NCBI GenBank assembly: GCA_019022495.1
Contig: JAFEKR010000017.1
Location: 868,001-932,000 of the forward strand
DNA length: 64,000 bases
Source: Epichloe hybrida
Taxonomy: Eukaryota; Ascomycota; Sordariomycetes; Hypocreales; Clavicipitaceae
Direction of reading: 5' to 3'
Below the pieces are notes generated by a model. That model was not told the DNA's origin. It did no database searches and worked only from the letters and a program-made list of their open reading frames with translations. A program made the translations under genes and the position numbers. Below are positions 34,871 to 48,634 of the stretch, piece after piece (the stretch's first letter is position 1; every line of letters starts with the position of its first letter).

Positions 34871-37800
34871 TTATCTAAGAAATTATCTAGATTTTTTTTT
34901 TATATATTACTACTACTATCTAAAATCTATTAAATACACCTCTATATCCGCAAACTAGCTACTTAGTTACTACTTATAATTCTTAATAATATTTATTACA
35001 ATAAAATCTCTTTTTTTTACCTAAGAATTCTCTAAAGTATTATAGCCCTTCTATTTAACTAGGTATTTCTAATATCTCCTATTATAATAATATAATATAA
35101 TTTTTTTAACTTTAAACTCTTACTTATTATTCATAATATTATCTTATAGTAAGGATATATCTTCTACGCTAGATAGGTCCCCCATAAATAGTTTAAGGTT
35201 AGTAATATTAAAAATATTATATAAATACGTTCTAAGTAGTAGCTTTAATTAGTATATAAGTCTATAAGTACTAATTACCTTTTTAATTTTATAAGGGCCT
35301 AGGTACTTTATACTTAGCTTCCTACTAGGTTACTATAAGTTAATATTCTTTATAAACAATAAAACATAGTTACTTATACTAAACTTTATTAAGGTCTACT
35401 TCTTATTATAGTGTTTTATATACTAGGCTTATAAGTTACTTAAAAGCTACTTAATTACTATATATCTATCTTTTAGCATAATAGTATAAGTTTTTACCTA
35501 GTTATTTACTATAGGAATATTTATAACTACTTACTATAGTCCCCTAGGGTTATAGCCTTATAGTGCCTTAGCTAGGGTGTAGCTATAAGTTAAATAAGCG
35601 CTTATATTATATATAAACTATACTTTTAAAAGGTTATTAGCCTAATTAGTTTAGTTAAAGTAAGTAAAGGCTCTTAAATAATACTCTAAAACTTAGTTTA
35701 GATATTCTATTTAACTATTTATTTACAGGTAAAACGTAGTGCTTAGTTATTACTTAGTTATAATAAGATAGTAAAAGGTTATTTAAAACCCGCTAGTAAA
35801 GGTTAAACCACAGTCTATAATTATACCCTCTAGAGTGCTATAATCCCTAAAAATGTATTCTAAGAATATAGTAGCTAACCTATCACTAGTTATACGCATT
35901 AAAACAGGGATATAAATACTATATTTTATAAAATAGTTAATAATAACCAAGATTATATCATAGGTCTAGTTTATATCTTTTATAGGCAGTAGCCCTATAA
36001 TAAAGTCTATTAATAATTCTTAAAAAGGCTAATTAGGTACTAGTAGCGTAGCTAGCTTACTATAAGGTTTATAGTACCTTAGCTTTAAAGTCTAGTAGCT
36101 CACGCAAGTTTATATATATAACTTAGTATCTTTCTTTATTATTAGCTAGTAATACTAACTTATAATCTAATAAAGGGTCTTACTAACTCCCTAGTAGCCC
36201 GCTACTAGGTTATTATAAGTAAGTAATATAACTTCCTTTCTTATACTAACTAGAATAAAAACTCTATTCTTAAATATTAATAGCTTAGAGGGCCTAATAA
36301 ACTATATTTATAACGCTTCTAGGTTACTACTCTTAAGTAGCTTCCTTTAACCTATAGTAAAGTTATTACCTTACTATACTTAAAATAATATAACTTAAAT
36401 TAAAGTCTCTAATTCTACGTACATAGGATAAGTATTATATATAAACTTAGAAGAGGTTTACTAGACTACCTATATTCTTGCTATAATACTACTATAAGTA
36501 GCTAGCTTATAGTATGCTTTTAGACTTATAGATAAATTATAGCTAAGCAGCGTTTTAAGGGGGTGCTTATACTACTTACTAACTACTAACCTAGCTAGAC
36601 TCCTAACCTATAGGCTTGCTAGACTTACGGAAACATTAGAAAACATAGATAAGGCATAACCTTACTACTTATAATAAGCAGACTTAGTTAGCATACTACT
36701 TATAAGCTTTATAAAACTATTAGGTTCCTTAATAATATAATAAAGTTATATCTTCTTAAAACCCTAGAGGCTTAAATAGCCCTTATAGCACTCTTATAAT
36801 AAACTATAAACTACACTAAGTAATATAACCTTAGGGCCTATAACTATACTATTATATACATAGCGCCCTTATTACTTAGTATTTAAAAACTTAGCTAAGA
36901 AGTTAGGGAGCTATAAGAACATAGCCTTTACCCTACGCTCCTTCCTAATATAATCTACTTTTCTTAATAAGGCATTAGTAGGGTTTAGCTTACTTATATA
37001 ATATTTAATCCTAAAATTAAATAAACAAAGCTTATCTAATACTATTACTTACTTACTAGATAGCTTTAGCTTTATAGCTAGGTACTTATAATTTAAATAG
37101 TCTATAATAACTATAATCTAATAAGTTAAATACGCAAGGTAATATCTCTAGGCTTAAAACACCTCTTAGATTACTAATAACTTAGTGTCTAGGGTTAAGT
37201 AGTAAAGTTTAATATTAGTTAACTTCCTTAAAAGATACGCTACTAGGTACTAGCTACCTAGCACTAATATTATATATATAGCTCTAATTATATAACTAGA
37301 TATATCTATCTTTACTCTTAGTAAATAAAGTAAGTTAAAGTGCACTAAGATTAGTGCCTCCTAGAACTTCTTTTAAAGTTCTCTAAATATTATAAGTTTA
37401 CTAGGCTTTAGCTTAAACTCTACTAATTAAACACCCTTTAGATAGTTTATTAGTAAGACTACTACCTTATTATACTATTTTATAAAGTATTAGTAAAACC
37501 TTATAAACCTAAGGAATAATTAAATATTAAACACACTATAGGGTATTAGCTAGGTCGTAATAGCTTTAACCCTTAATAGTTTTATCTTAATACCTTTTTT
37601 AGATATAATAAACCCTAGGAATTTTACTTATAATACTAAAAATTAGCATTTCTTAAGGTTAATATAAAGATCCATATCTTAAAGTTACTCTAACACCCTT
37701 TTAATATACTCTATATGTCTTATAGGGTCACTACTATATATTAGGATATTATTAAGGTAAATAATATAAAATTCATTTATAAGTCTCTTAAGAGCATTAT

Positions 37801-40150
37801 TAATATATTCCTAAAAAGTAGCTAGCGTATTTACTAATCTAAATAGCATTATAAAGTACTTAAAGTGCTTATAGTAGTAATAAAACGCTATCTTTTACTT
37901 ATTACCCTTATGGATATATAGCTAGTAGTACGCCTCTTAGAGATCTAATAACGTAAAAACCTTTACACCTACTAGTTAATTAAGAATTTTAGAGATTAAT
38001 AGTAAGGGGGCCTTATTTTTAATAGTAATCCTATTAAGACCCCTATAATCTATATAAAGCCTTAATTTCCCTAACTTTTTTAGGATAAATAAAATTAGGG
38101 CTTTAGCTAGGCTTATTAATCTTCTAATCTATCCTTTCTCCTACACACTTATAAGGTACTCCCTAAGTACCTCTAGCTTTTTTTCTACTAGGTTATATAT
38201 AAGTCCCTATAGTAGCTATTTCCCCTCTTCTAATTTAATTATATAAGTGTAACCCCTAAGTTTTAGGAGCTTACTAGCTAGATCTTTTAAAAATATATCT
38301 ATAAATTCTATATACTTCTCTAGGATTTACTATTAAGGTATATTACTATCTATTTCTTATATAAACACTACTAGCTCCTTATAAAACACTACCTAAAGCA
38401 CTATTATACTTCTTAGTTTCTTTTTCTTTAAGGGCTAGATATTACCTATTACCTTTACTATAACTATATTATAAGTTAGGTTATTACTTACTATATCTTC
38501 TATTAGTAAAACTTTATTAGTATCTCCCTCTTTTATTTTAAGCTTAACTACTCTAACTTTTAGTAATACTAGTAATAGTATAATAAAAGATTACTTTACT
38601 ACCTTATATAGTTATTACTTACTTAAAGTAAATATAATATATTCTTTAGTTATTAAAAACCTCTAAAAACCTTACTTCTAGTCTATTACTATAGGTTTAT
38701 ACTCTAGGGTTTAGTCTATTCCTAAGAGTATTCCCTTCCCTATATTAGTAATATAGTAGCTAACTTAGTAGACCTTTATATAGCTTATACTATTTTTTAC
38801 CTTAACTAGTTTATATAAGATTTCTTAGTGTAAGATCTTATCCTTACTTATACTTTCTAGTATTACCTTTACTTTCTTTATATTCTTCTAATCCTATTTT
38901 AATAATAATTTAAGGTAAATTATTAAATACTCCATACCTATATTAAATAGTATTAGTATTACTAACTAGTAGTTATCTTACTATAAGGATACCTATATCC
39001 TTATTCTTTTATCTATAGGTTTCTTTATAGTAAGACTATTATTCTAGGCTTATGCTAAACTAATTAGAATTTTATTTAAGTCTAAAGATTTATTACTACT
39101 ATCTTTATACTTCTTAGTAGTATACTTACTACTCTTATAGATTAAGTAGTTTACTACTTTATATCTATTTACGCTATATCTAGGGCTACTGTATTTATAG
39201 TATTTAAATAGCTTCTAGCCTATGCCTTATTACTAGGAACCTTACTATAAGTTATCTATAAGGGAGCTAGAGCGTTATCTCTTATTATTCCTACCCTCTT
39301 TATTATAGCTTCTATTATAACTCTTTATTATAGATATTATTATAACTTTAGCTTTTTTACCTTAGCCTTATAGATAGCTCTAAGATATAGGGAACTCCTA
39401 GCTAACTATATACTACCTTATAGTATTATTTAAGCTATTTAGAAATATTACTATTCTTAAACATAAGGGGATTTAGTTAGGTAATTTAGCTTTTACCTTT
39501 ATTTAAAGACTTAGGAAAGATTAGAATAATTAATTATACTTTTACCTAAGGTTTAGTAATATCCTAGTAGCTTCTAAGTACCTTATATCTTTATTTATTA
39601 TACTAGTATTTAGCTAAGATATAAATCTATCCTAGGTATAGGATATATAGTTAACTATCCTATTTACTATTATATAACATATCTATTATTTCTTTGTATT
39701 ATTAGCTAGGTAGCTACTAGTATACACTACCTTTATTCTATTATCCTAGAAGGTTCTTAGGTCTAACTAAAATAGTATATTTAAATCTTATAGGTATGCC
39801 TATAAATTCTTATAAGTATCTCCTTTATATATAGGCACCTTATACTATATTTTTATAAAGCTTTATAAGTATATACTTATTATAAACTTACTATTAGGTA
39901 GGAAACCTAGGAATATAGGATTTATTAGTGTGTTTATCTAAGGGGTAATTATAAGTCTTTTACCTAATCTAGCTAATTATAAGTCTGCTTCTATTTCTTT
40001 AAGCTACGCTTCTATTTCTTTAAGCTACGCTTCTATTTCTTTAAGCTACGCTTCTATTTCTAAGATCTCTTATCTTATATAAGTATTATATAGCTAGGCT
40101 TATATAACCTTATGTTACCTCTATAGCTAGTCTAGATTATTATTATTTCT
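34871..40150 (-). pseudogene. Gypsy-1 Gag-Pol polyprotein, copy G2 (RIP-inactivated)
   Basis: Counterpart of the G1 polyprotein with the same order on the minus strand: chromodomain about 35.1 kb, integrase about 36-36.4 kb, RT about 37.7-38.1 kb (YLNN again near 37.75 kb), protease and Gag up to about 40.1 kb. A 27-bp unit, TTCTATTTCTTTAAGCTACGC-like, is repeated about three times near 39.99-40.06 kb in the Gag region; G1 has only one unit. Boundaries are approximate. Confidence 0.75.
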
Positions 40151-40359
40151 AGATCTAGGGTTATAATATTAGTTAGGTAGTATTTACTATTTCCTATTAT
40201 ATTTTATAGTTAAAGTGTTTAGGTTATTACTTAAGTACTATAGGTTTAGGGCTTCCTTACTAGGTAGTATAAGTATGTTCTAAGTAAATATTCTATAGCT
40301 TCTTTATATTTAAATCTAGCTAATAGTTTATTTTCCTAAAAGGGTTTAAGAGTTTAACT

Positions 40360-40626
40360 TATTATAACTATAGTAAAAGAGATATAAATAAAGTAAAGGC
40401 TAAGGTTTTTAGTTATAGCTAGAGAGCTACTACTTAGGGGTAGGTATATAAAGGTCTTAAACTCTAACCTTCTATATCTCTTATAGGTAGTTCTTATCTA
40501 AATACCCTACTATATACACGTGGCTATCTAGCAGCTACTTAGTTATCCGCGTAGGCTAAGGCTTACCTAAGGGCTCTATTATGTGACTGTCCTGTCCGCG
40601 ACTCCCTAGCCTCCGTGCTCCTAACA
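40360..40626 (-). repeat. Gypsy-1 G2 5' LTR
   Basis: 267 bp. The inner end TATTATAACTATAG is RIP-mutated; the outer ~110 bp (GACTGTCCTGTCCGCGACTC) are clean. Confidence 0.9.
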
Positions 40627-42039
40627 TTACCTCCTTAACTATATCTTCCCTAATTTATACTAGTATATTATATAATAAGTACTTAAGAATAAGAAATTAT
40701 TTAATTTTAAAGTAAATACTACCCTTAAAGAACTTATAGCTTAGATTCTTATTAAGAAAGTAACCTATAAATATAAGAACTTATACTTATAAACCCTATT
40801 TACTATCTTTAATAATAACTTTAGAGAATAAAACTAAAAGATATTCTAAGTAATAAATCCTAAAGCTATAAAAAGTCTTTAAGACTTTCTTTTCTTTAGT
40901 AGTATTTATGTAGACTTATAGAGTTACTATAAGATAATAGTCTTGCTTAAAAATATTATTAACTATAATAAATTCTATAATTAGAAAGAAAAGGAAATAT
41001 AGGAAGTTACTAGGAAGTATTCCCTCTTTAAGAGGTAAATAGTAAAGAAAGATTTCTATAAAGACCTTCTCCCTATTAGTATTCCTTCTTTTAAGAATTA
41101 AATAAATTAACTAATTACTTTATAATATCCCTAATCCCCTTAACTACTATAATTACTCCTATTCTATTCCTAAATTCTATTATACTAATCCCTAAGTATA
41201 CTAAGTATAAGGTAAAGGTATAATAGTAAAGGCAATTCCCTTATTATAAGCCCTTAACTATAAGCCTAGACCTCCCTTACTTCCCCTCCTATAATAAGGT
41301 ATTATAATCCCCCTTTATAGTCTAAAACCATAGCACCCTTTCTATAAGATTTAATTATTTTTATTTCCCCTTAAGAGATAAGCTAATTCTTATTAAAGTA
41401 ATTACTTAATCTTAATAAGTTCTATAATAATAAGAGTATTAAGTATAGCACTAAGAAGTATAATATTCTTAATATTAAGCTCTTAACTTATTAAAGGAAG
41501 TATAAGATACTAGGTATTATATAAGAATAGTTAGAATATAGCTTTAAGTTTATACTAGAAGAAAGACCTCTCTAGTACTTCCTAGAGAACCTTTTAGGCT
41601 AAAGAGACCCCTAAGATCTCCTAACTCTTATCTATAGGATTAGGTAAAAGTTTAAGATAAATAATATATATTAGAAGAACTATCTATTATAAGGAAAATT
41701 ATAGCTACTTATAATTATCTAAGAGAACCCTAATAAATTAAAAATTAAATACTTTAAAGACTTTATAATAAAGCTTTTGAATTTATAAAGGGCAAATCCT
41801 TATAGATTATAGTTAGAATTAAATCTCTATAGTTAGATTTTAAATACCTACAAAGGAATCCTAGAATGTAAGGCCTATATTATTAATCCTCCTATTAACC
41901 TCTAACACTTTTGTAAATAAATAAGGATATTAATTAGTAAATCTAAAGCCTTAATTAATTAATAATAGTTCCCTATAGAAGCTAGTACTAAAGAATACTT
42001 TTAGACTAACTATAGGTATAATAAGAAAGGTAAGAAAGC
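40627..42039 (+). pseudogene. Copia-3 D2 Gag and protease region
   Basis: Resumes D2 after G2. Readings such as FKVNTTLKELI and FLFFSSIYVDLQSYYKIIVLLKN are Gag-like, but I recognise no diagnostic motif. RIP stops are frequent. It ends at AAAGC, the TSD of copy C; D2 resumes at 48635. Confidence 0.55.
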
Positions 42040-42295
42040 TGTTGATTCCTTCGGATCTTCATCGGTTCAATCGTGGCCAAAGACTAGACTAATTGTGGGT
42101 CCGGCGCGATGCACGCGATATGATTGGCTGCATTAATTCGCCACCCCCTTTTGTGCCCCACATACAAATTCCGCCTACTTTTCTAGCATCTAGACTTTCC
42201 CTCTCTTCTCTCTCTTTCCTAGCTAGCTAACTAACTATTATTAACTTTAATTATATAGGATTTATTACCTACGTAGGACCTTAGTGTAACTAACA
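42040..42295 (+). repeat. Copia-2 copy C 5' LTR
   Basis: Starts TGTTGATTCC and ends GTAACTAACA. The outer left ~120 bp are clean; the inner end is RIP-mutated (TACGTAGGACCTTAG versus TGCGCAGGACCTTGG in the 3' LTR). Confidence 0.92.
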
Positions 42296-42979
42296 CTAAT
42301 TAGTGATTAACTTCATAACTATAGATAAGCTAGGTATTACAAGAAGAGACATTTCTACAGACACCACTACCACTACCCCTTGTTATACTATAATAGTTAT
42401 TATAGTAGAGAGGCATAACTATATAAGTGTGCTAAAGGAAGAGACTAGAATCCTAGTTATAGGCTTATTAGGCTTCTAAGGAATTAATCTATTAACCCTT
42501 AGGCTTAGGGATATAACTTTGTTATATTTATCTAGGATATTGTTATTAATTGTTAATTTTATTGTCTATTACGAGAAAACTAACTAAATAACTAAATCTA
42601 TTACCACGAGGCATTTATTTCGAACCTAACGTTAAATAACCTTAGCTAAGCTAGCTAACATATCTATAACTTCTCTATAAATATTCCCTTCATCCAATAG
42701 ACCTTTAATCTATTTGTATAAGCATCTATAGCTTGTTTTTTTACCCCCTTTACTCTTAGTGCTATTTGCCCTATGCTTATTAGTAAGAGAGAGAGATCAC
42801 CTCCTTCCCTCCTTTTCACGAAAAACAGGAAGGGTAATTCCTATTAATTCATTATTATTTTTCTCGTTACTTTTACCTACTTTTAGCACTTCTACTACTT
42901 TCTTTATCCCTACTAATTTACTCCTATTACTGCTTTTTCCTTTAATAGTTAAAAATAGTAAAGGAATCTAGACCTTCTA

Positions 42980-45900
42980 TAAGAGAAAGGGCTACTAGTA
43001 ATAGCAAGGCTCTAATTATTACCCCTAAGAGACCTTAAAGGCATAAATTACCCCTATGCCTTTAATAGCTCACTCACGAATTCTCATATAACTAGAAAGA
43101 ATCTATTAAGCCAGATCCAGACACTACTATATAGCTTAAGCTTAATAACTAAATTACAAGATTCATTAACCTTAGTGAGCATTAAGGTTAGAGAGATAAT
43201 AACCTATAGGAATCATTCTAAGAAGACTTTAAAGGCTAGTCTAAAGACACCTTTAAAAGGGCATCTAAGGATATTATTAGAGAATTACGTAATTCTTTAC
43301 AAGATCACGGCGTCCTTATTAGGCAAGGCCTAGGATATTTAATCCTAGTATTACTTAAGGAAGTGCTTTATTAAACCTTAATGCCCCTTTAGTCATAGGA
43401 AAGATCACAAGAAAGACTATAATCTTCTAAACCCCTAGAACCTTAATATTAATAGCCCTAACAACCTACCCTAGAAATTACCCTTCCCTAACCCTAGAGA
43501 TTGCTTAAACCCTTATAAGAACCCCTGTAATAATCCCTATTATATTAACAGCTCCATCCAGACAATCATTATCAAGAATAACTAGTAAACTATTATTTAT
43601 AATAAATTATACCTTTATAGTAATTCCCCTCTAAAGATTAGATTACAAAGAAAATCTTAGAGCTTATAAAGATATATAAGGATAGTAATTACTATAGTAG
43701 AAAGCTATATAACTTCTTAACGCTAAAGATTACGCTCTTTAAAAACAAGTATAATAGAATTAACCTTTCTTAAACGCATTATTAGAAAGCTTTCCCTATT
43801 ATATTAATAGGTAATACTAAGTAATACTACCTTAATTACCTCTTTAGGAATAACTATTCCTATAAAGAGATAATTACTTACATTTATTAGCGCTTTAAAA
43901 TAAAAAGTAACTAATAATTCTATTACTATAAGTAGAGTAGTATAATACTAAAGAGTATAATTAAGAAAAACCCTAATAAAAGCAAGCTTAAGTGCCTTAA
44001 GATTATATTATTAACCCTTAAGAAAATCTATAGAGGCCTATACCCTGCTAAAACAGTAAATACTAAACTCTATAAGCAAGCCTTAAATGCTATAGCTAGT
44101 GTGCCTAAATATTAGATAGTAAAATATATATACTCCGCAGGCTTTAAAAGTCTTACTAGAGACCTCTATAAGGTAATTACTATTACAGAATTAAATAAGA
44201 AGTCCTCCTAATACCTTTAGTACTAATAAGGAGACCCTCTAGAGGCTATATTTACTAATTATTAGTATAGATAATAATCCCATGGCGGAGGAAGCTATTA
44301 TAAGCAAAGCCTTAGACTAAGCACTAAGCGCTGCTTTATGTGTAGTAAGAGCAGCTGCTAGTTTTCTAATTACTTTGCTAAAGAATATTAAAAGGAGAAA
44401 GACTACTAGTAGGCTAGTAAAATATATTATACACCCCCTTTAGAGAAGAGATTCTAGGTATTCCTTGCCTCCTATAAAGGGCAGGATAATAATAAGCCTA
44501 ATAAAGGCTTGGGTTAGAATTAGGAATTATATCTTTTAGCTTACATAGAAGCTAAAGATAATAATAATAATATAGAGAAGTTACTATTAATAGCACACCT
44601 AAGTATTATATAATTCTTCTACTCTGGATTATAGACTAACCATAACACTACTAATATTAATATTCTTATAACCCTAAATAATTAAGCCTTCTAACACATA
44701 TTCCTTAGGTAGGAGCTCTATAAGCTATAAGAGTGTAATAAAGGCTTAATTTACTATGTCTCTAAAGAATACTATTCTAAAGAGGTCTTTAAAGGGATTA
44801 TGCCTAATACTAGCGTTATAGGAAAGTTAACTATAGGAGAGGCATAAGTAAAGGCTTTGCTAAGATTAATGCCTTTATTAAAGGTAACCCCTTGTAAACC
44901 CTAAATTATTATATTTAGCGCTAAATTAGTAGTTATAAGAGGAATCCTTTATATACCTATAGAACTTAGAGAGCTTAAATTCTATATCCTTAACATAGCT
45001 ACCCCGTTCCTCTTCTTAATCACTAATATAAATAAGATATAAGTTAAGATTAATAACCTTGCTAACATACTTATCTAAGGTAATAAAACTATACCTATTA
45101 TGCAACAATAAGGACACCCTTAGTGGTTACTAGAAGCAAGAGAAATAGTTGCCTTTCACCTTTTAGAAGGAGATATCCGCTAATTGCATTATTAACTTGG
45201 TTACCCTTTTATTTAACGACTTATAAAGATCCTTCACTAAGCTAGTTATAAAGTTAAACGCTAGGTAATTAAGGAATTAACTAAAGTCTGCTACTATTAC
45301 TAAATACATGGAAAGGCCCCCGGTTAATTTAAATTTATAATTAAAGATAACTACGAATTTAACTATAAGATTATTGTTGATATTATGCAGATTGATAGCT
45401 GACTAGTGCTTTATATTATTAATTTAGTAATATTATTCTAGGTAGCCTAATTCCTTAATTTAAGGAAGCAAAAGGCTCGAGATATCTAGGACGCAATCCG
45501 CGAATGTTAGATTAATACTTATCTCGGACCTCTAGAATGGATTATCTACAACGCTAGTAATAACTTCGCTTCCGCTAAATTTAAGTATTATACTTAATTA
45601 ATGTTAATTAAGACTAATAAGATACTAATTAAAGCCCACAATAGCATCGGAAAGGTTAAGAGATATCACGGACCTTTACGCTAAGCCTATAACATTATCA
45701 CAAACTCAATTAGAACGGAACTTACGCCGGAATAATATCTCTAAATAGCTGTTAAGGTAATTAATAACTTTGTAGGCCTAAATAGTATTATCCTAACCCT
45801 ACTAGTCTTTAGAGGCTACCCGCGGATAATAGATAAGTCACTACCTAGCGTCTTTATTATTTAATGTGCTAAAGTAATTTATAAAGCCACTAATAAAGTC

Positions 45901-48240
45901 TGCTATTATCTAGCTTTATGGCAGGTTTACAATGCCCTTAAAGCCTAGAATGGCCCTGATATAGCGCCTATATATTAGCTACCCTTATAGGCTAATATAC
46001 ATATGTAAAGAGAGAAAGGTAACTAGCACGGCCTATATAAGCTGCTTACTACTAATAGAGAGACCTATACTATTAATATACCCTATAGCCTAGTAAAGTT
46101 TTACTTTATAGTAGTAAAGCCCTATTACAAAGACCTATATATTATAAAGAGACTAGAGTAATAGGAGATAAAGCCCTATAATCCACTAGAGTAATAGCTA
46201 AGTAATATAGAGAAAGAATAAGCTATATAACTAACTACTACTAATAAAAGAGATTCTCTAATGGAAGATAGTAAAGAGCTATAGGCACTAGCTAAGAGAA
46301 AGTAAGGGAGACTAAGAAAAGCCCTTATAGTGTAATTTATAAGTGTAGGAGAGTCTAATAAAGAGGCTTATAAAGCCTAAAAGGCCCTAAGGGGAAGCTA
46401 TTAAGTTAAAGACTTATTACTATGCCCTAAAGGAATAAAAGTAAGGAAAAGAAAACCTTATAGCCCTAAGAAGGACGTTAGCCTAGTTTAGCTTTACATA
46501 CTTATAAATAAAGATTAAGAGAAGGCCTTTATTTAAGAGGTTATAACTAGAGGGATGCTAAGCATAGTATTCCTTATAGTAAAGGAAGAGGCTAATTAGA
46601 ACCTTACCCTTTAGCTCCGCTAAGAAGGAAGGATTATAACCCTAGGAAAACCCTTTAAGTAGTCTAATTAAGCTAAGATTAATGCTTTATAAGCTTGTAA
46701 TATATTTAAATTTATTAAGTTTAACCTAGCAAAGCACAGAGGTCATAGAATCTTTAATTCTTGTATGGTTAGAGAGATTAAAGGCAAAGGAATAGACTTG
46801 CTATACGAGAAATCTTATCTTATTGTATAAGGTTATAATAATAAAGGAAAGGAATTCATCCTAACGTAATCACTAACAATTTAATAAGTAAGCTAACGAC
46901 TGATCGTAGCTATTGCTCTGTTATTGAAAAGAAGAGGCATTTACCTTTAGATTCGCGATATTACGTAAGCTTACACTTAATCGCACATAATGCTAACGAG
47001 GCTAATTATTGTAAGACTGCTAAAGTAGATTACATATCTTTTTCTAGAAGGGACTGTAATTAAATTAATTAGACCTCTTTACGGGATTATAAAGGCTAGA
47101 ACCTACTAGTAGGTAATGTACTTCTATTACTATAGGGATAACCTTAATATAACAACTTTAATATATAATCCCTGCTTGTTAATTATAGCTCTGAATAATA
47201 AGAACCTCTTTAGCATTATTAGAATGTAAACTAACAATACATTAGGCCTAAGCAACAATAACTTCTTTTAAAAAGAAGAGAAAGAGCTCTAGAAGGCTAA
47301 TTTTATAGCTAAAGAAAAGTAATAATTAACCGCTAAGAATCCCCTTATCTTTAATAGCTGTATCTTAACCTAAAACACTAATAATTTATTAATCTTAACC
47401 TAGAAGGGCTAGAGTTAGAAGATTAAGGAAGTTAATCCTTAATCCCTAATGGCAAAGCAAGACTACATAGAATAATAAGCCTAAGGAAGCTATATTATAA
47501 CTATATGCTAACTAGAAGCTTCCTATAACCTATTAATTATAGCTTAATACTAAGAACCCTTTAGGGAAGATATTACACACCTTAATAAATACCTTAAGTA
47601 GCAGATTAAGAATTAATAACGCGGATTATAATATATCCCTTTAGTTCTTAAAGAGGCAAAGCTCTTTGTGTTCGTAAATAGATTACTTGCTAATAATAAG
47701 GATTTAAGCTTATAGATTAGATACGTAATTATAATTAGTAACGAGATAATGCAAGATAATAATACCTTTATTATGAAAGGCAATATTATTATGTATAGCT
47801 TAATAAAGAGTAAGAGAGTTACTTGTAGTGTGCTTGCCTCTAAGTTATATAGCATGGTTTAAGGCGTAGATATCACCTACGCGATTTCCACGACTCTTTA
47901 TTAGATTACGGATTAATTAAAGATACCTTAGATCCCTATAATCCTCTATACTAACTCTTTTTTGTTATATAAATATCTTATAAAGCTAGGAACTATAAAG
48001 GAGAAGAGACTAATAATTAATATTATAGCCCTTTGTTAATCGTACGAAAGGCATGAGATTTACGAAGTTAGATGGATTAATAGCAATGATAATCTAGCGA
48101 ATGTGATAATAAAAGCATCGCTGAATTTATTACTTTCCTCTTTAATTAATTCGAATGAATTAACGATTTATATTAAAGGATAGGTAAAGAGACCTGCGAT
48201 ATTAAGGGACAGGAGCTTAGGCAAGGACTGATGAATTAAT
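42980..48240 (+). pseudogene. Copia-2 Gag-Pol polyprotein, copy C (RIP-inactivated)
   Basis: One frame carries all domains. Gag starts near 43 kb. CFMCSKSSC at 44332-44358 is a C-x2-C-x4-C motif followed by FSNYF, where Tyr may replace the His of a zinc knuckle. An integrase-like region is at about 45.1-45.9 kb. RT has REIKGKG, PLYGII and, at 47221-47241, R-M-stop-T-N-N-T, which points to an ancestral QTDD catalytic block. RNase H at 47.64-48.23 kb has LFVFVN, KRVT, SVLASKLY, KEKRLIINII and IRWINSNDNLAN-like readings. Stops are TAG/TAA at Gln or Trp positions. Gag and Pol share one frame with no shift visible. Minus-strand frames here (e.g. 47613-47855) are shadows. Confidence 0.82.
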
Positions 48241-48378
48241 TTAATTAACTAATACTATAATAGCTAATTAGAGTAGCGAATTCCTATTAAGGGATCTACT
48301 AGTGTATACTTTCCTTTAATCTGATTTTTATTATGTTTTTAAGCTCTTTAGCCACGAAGGAAAAAGAGAGACTACTAG

Positions 48379-48634
48379 TGTTAATTCCTTTAGATCTTCA
48401 TTGGTTTAATTATGGCCAAAGACTAGACTAATTGTAAGTCCGGCGCGATGCACGTGATATGATTAGCTACATTAATTTGCCACCCCCTTTTATGCCCTAT
48501 ATACGGATTCCGCCTACTTTTCTAGCATCTAGACTTTCCCTCTCTTCTCTCTCTTTCCTAGCTAGCTAACTAACTATCATCGACTTCAATCATACGGGAT
48601 TTATTACCTGCGCAGGACCTTGGTGCAACCAACA
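48379..48634 (+). repeat. Copia-2 copy C 3' LTR
   Basis: 256 bp. The inner start TGTTAATTCCTTTAG is mutated; the outer end CATCGACTTCAATCATACGG to CAACCAACA is clean. TSD AAAGC follows. Confidence 0.92.

Larger units (their letters stand above)
32769..40626 (-). mobile_element. Complete Gypsy-1 chromovirus, copy G2
   Basis: 7858 bp, an inverted relative of G1, with 267-bp LTRs (32769-33035 as 3' LTR, 40360-40626 as 5' LTR). The perfect TSD is TTACC (32764-32768, 40627-40631). It interrupts the Gag region of Copia-3 D2. Confidence 0.93.
42040..48634 (+). mobile_element. Complete Copia-2 retrotransposon, copy C
   Basis: 6595 bp with 256-bp LTRs (42040-42295, 48379-48634) and a perfect TSD, AAAGC (42035-42039, 48635-48639). 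The purine tract GAAGGAAAAAGAGAGA at 48356-48371 precedes the 3' LTR. It is the best readable Copia-2 copy and is inserted in Copia-3 D2. Confidence 0.94.

Noticed and set aside
42296..42330. Primer-binding site for Copia-2
   Set aside because: The leader opens CTAATTAGTGATTAAC in several copies, but I could not match it to a tRNA with confidence.
42759..42971. 70-codon hydrophobic open frame that could be a membrane protein
   Set aside because: Lies in the leader/early Gag of Copia-2 copy C; the hydrophobicity comes from CT-rich RIPed sequence and has no counterpart in copy B.
47613..47855. 80-codon hydrophobic minus-strand open frame, similar to 10349-10558 and 56978-57220
   Set aside because: Recurs because all three are the non-coding strand of Copia-2 RNase H. 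The other strand carries the recognisable domain.
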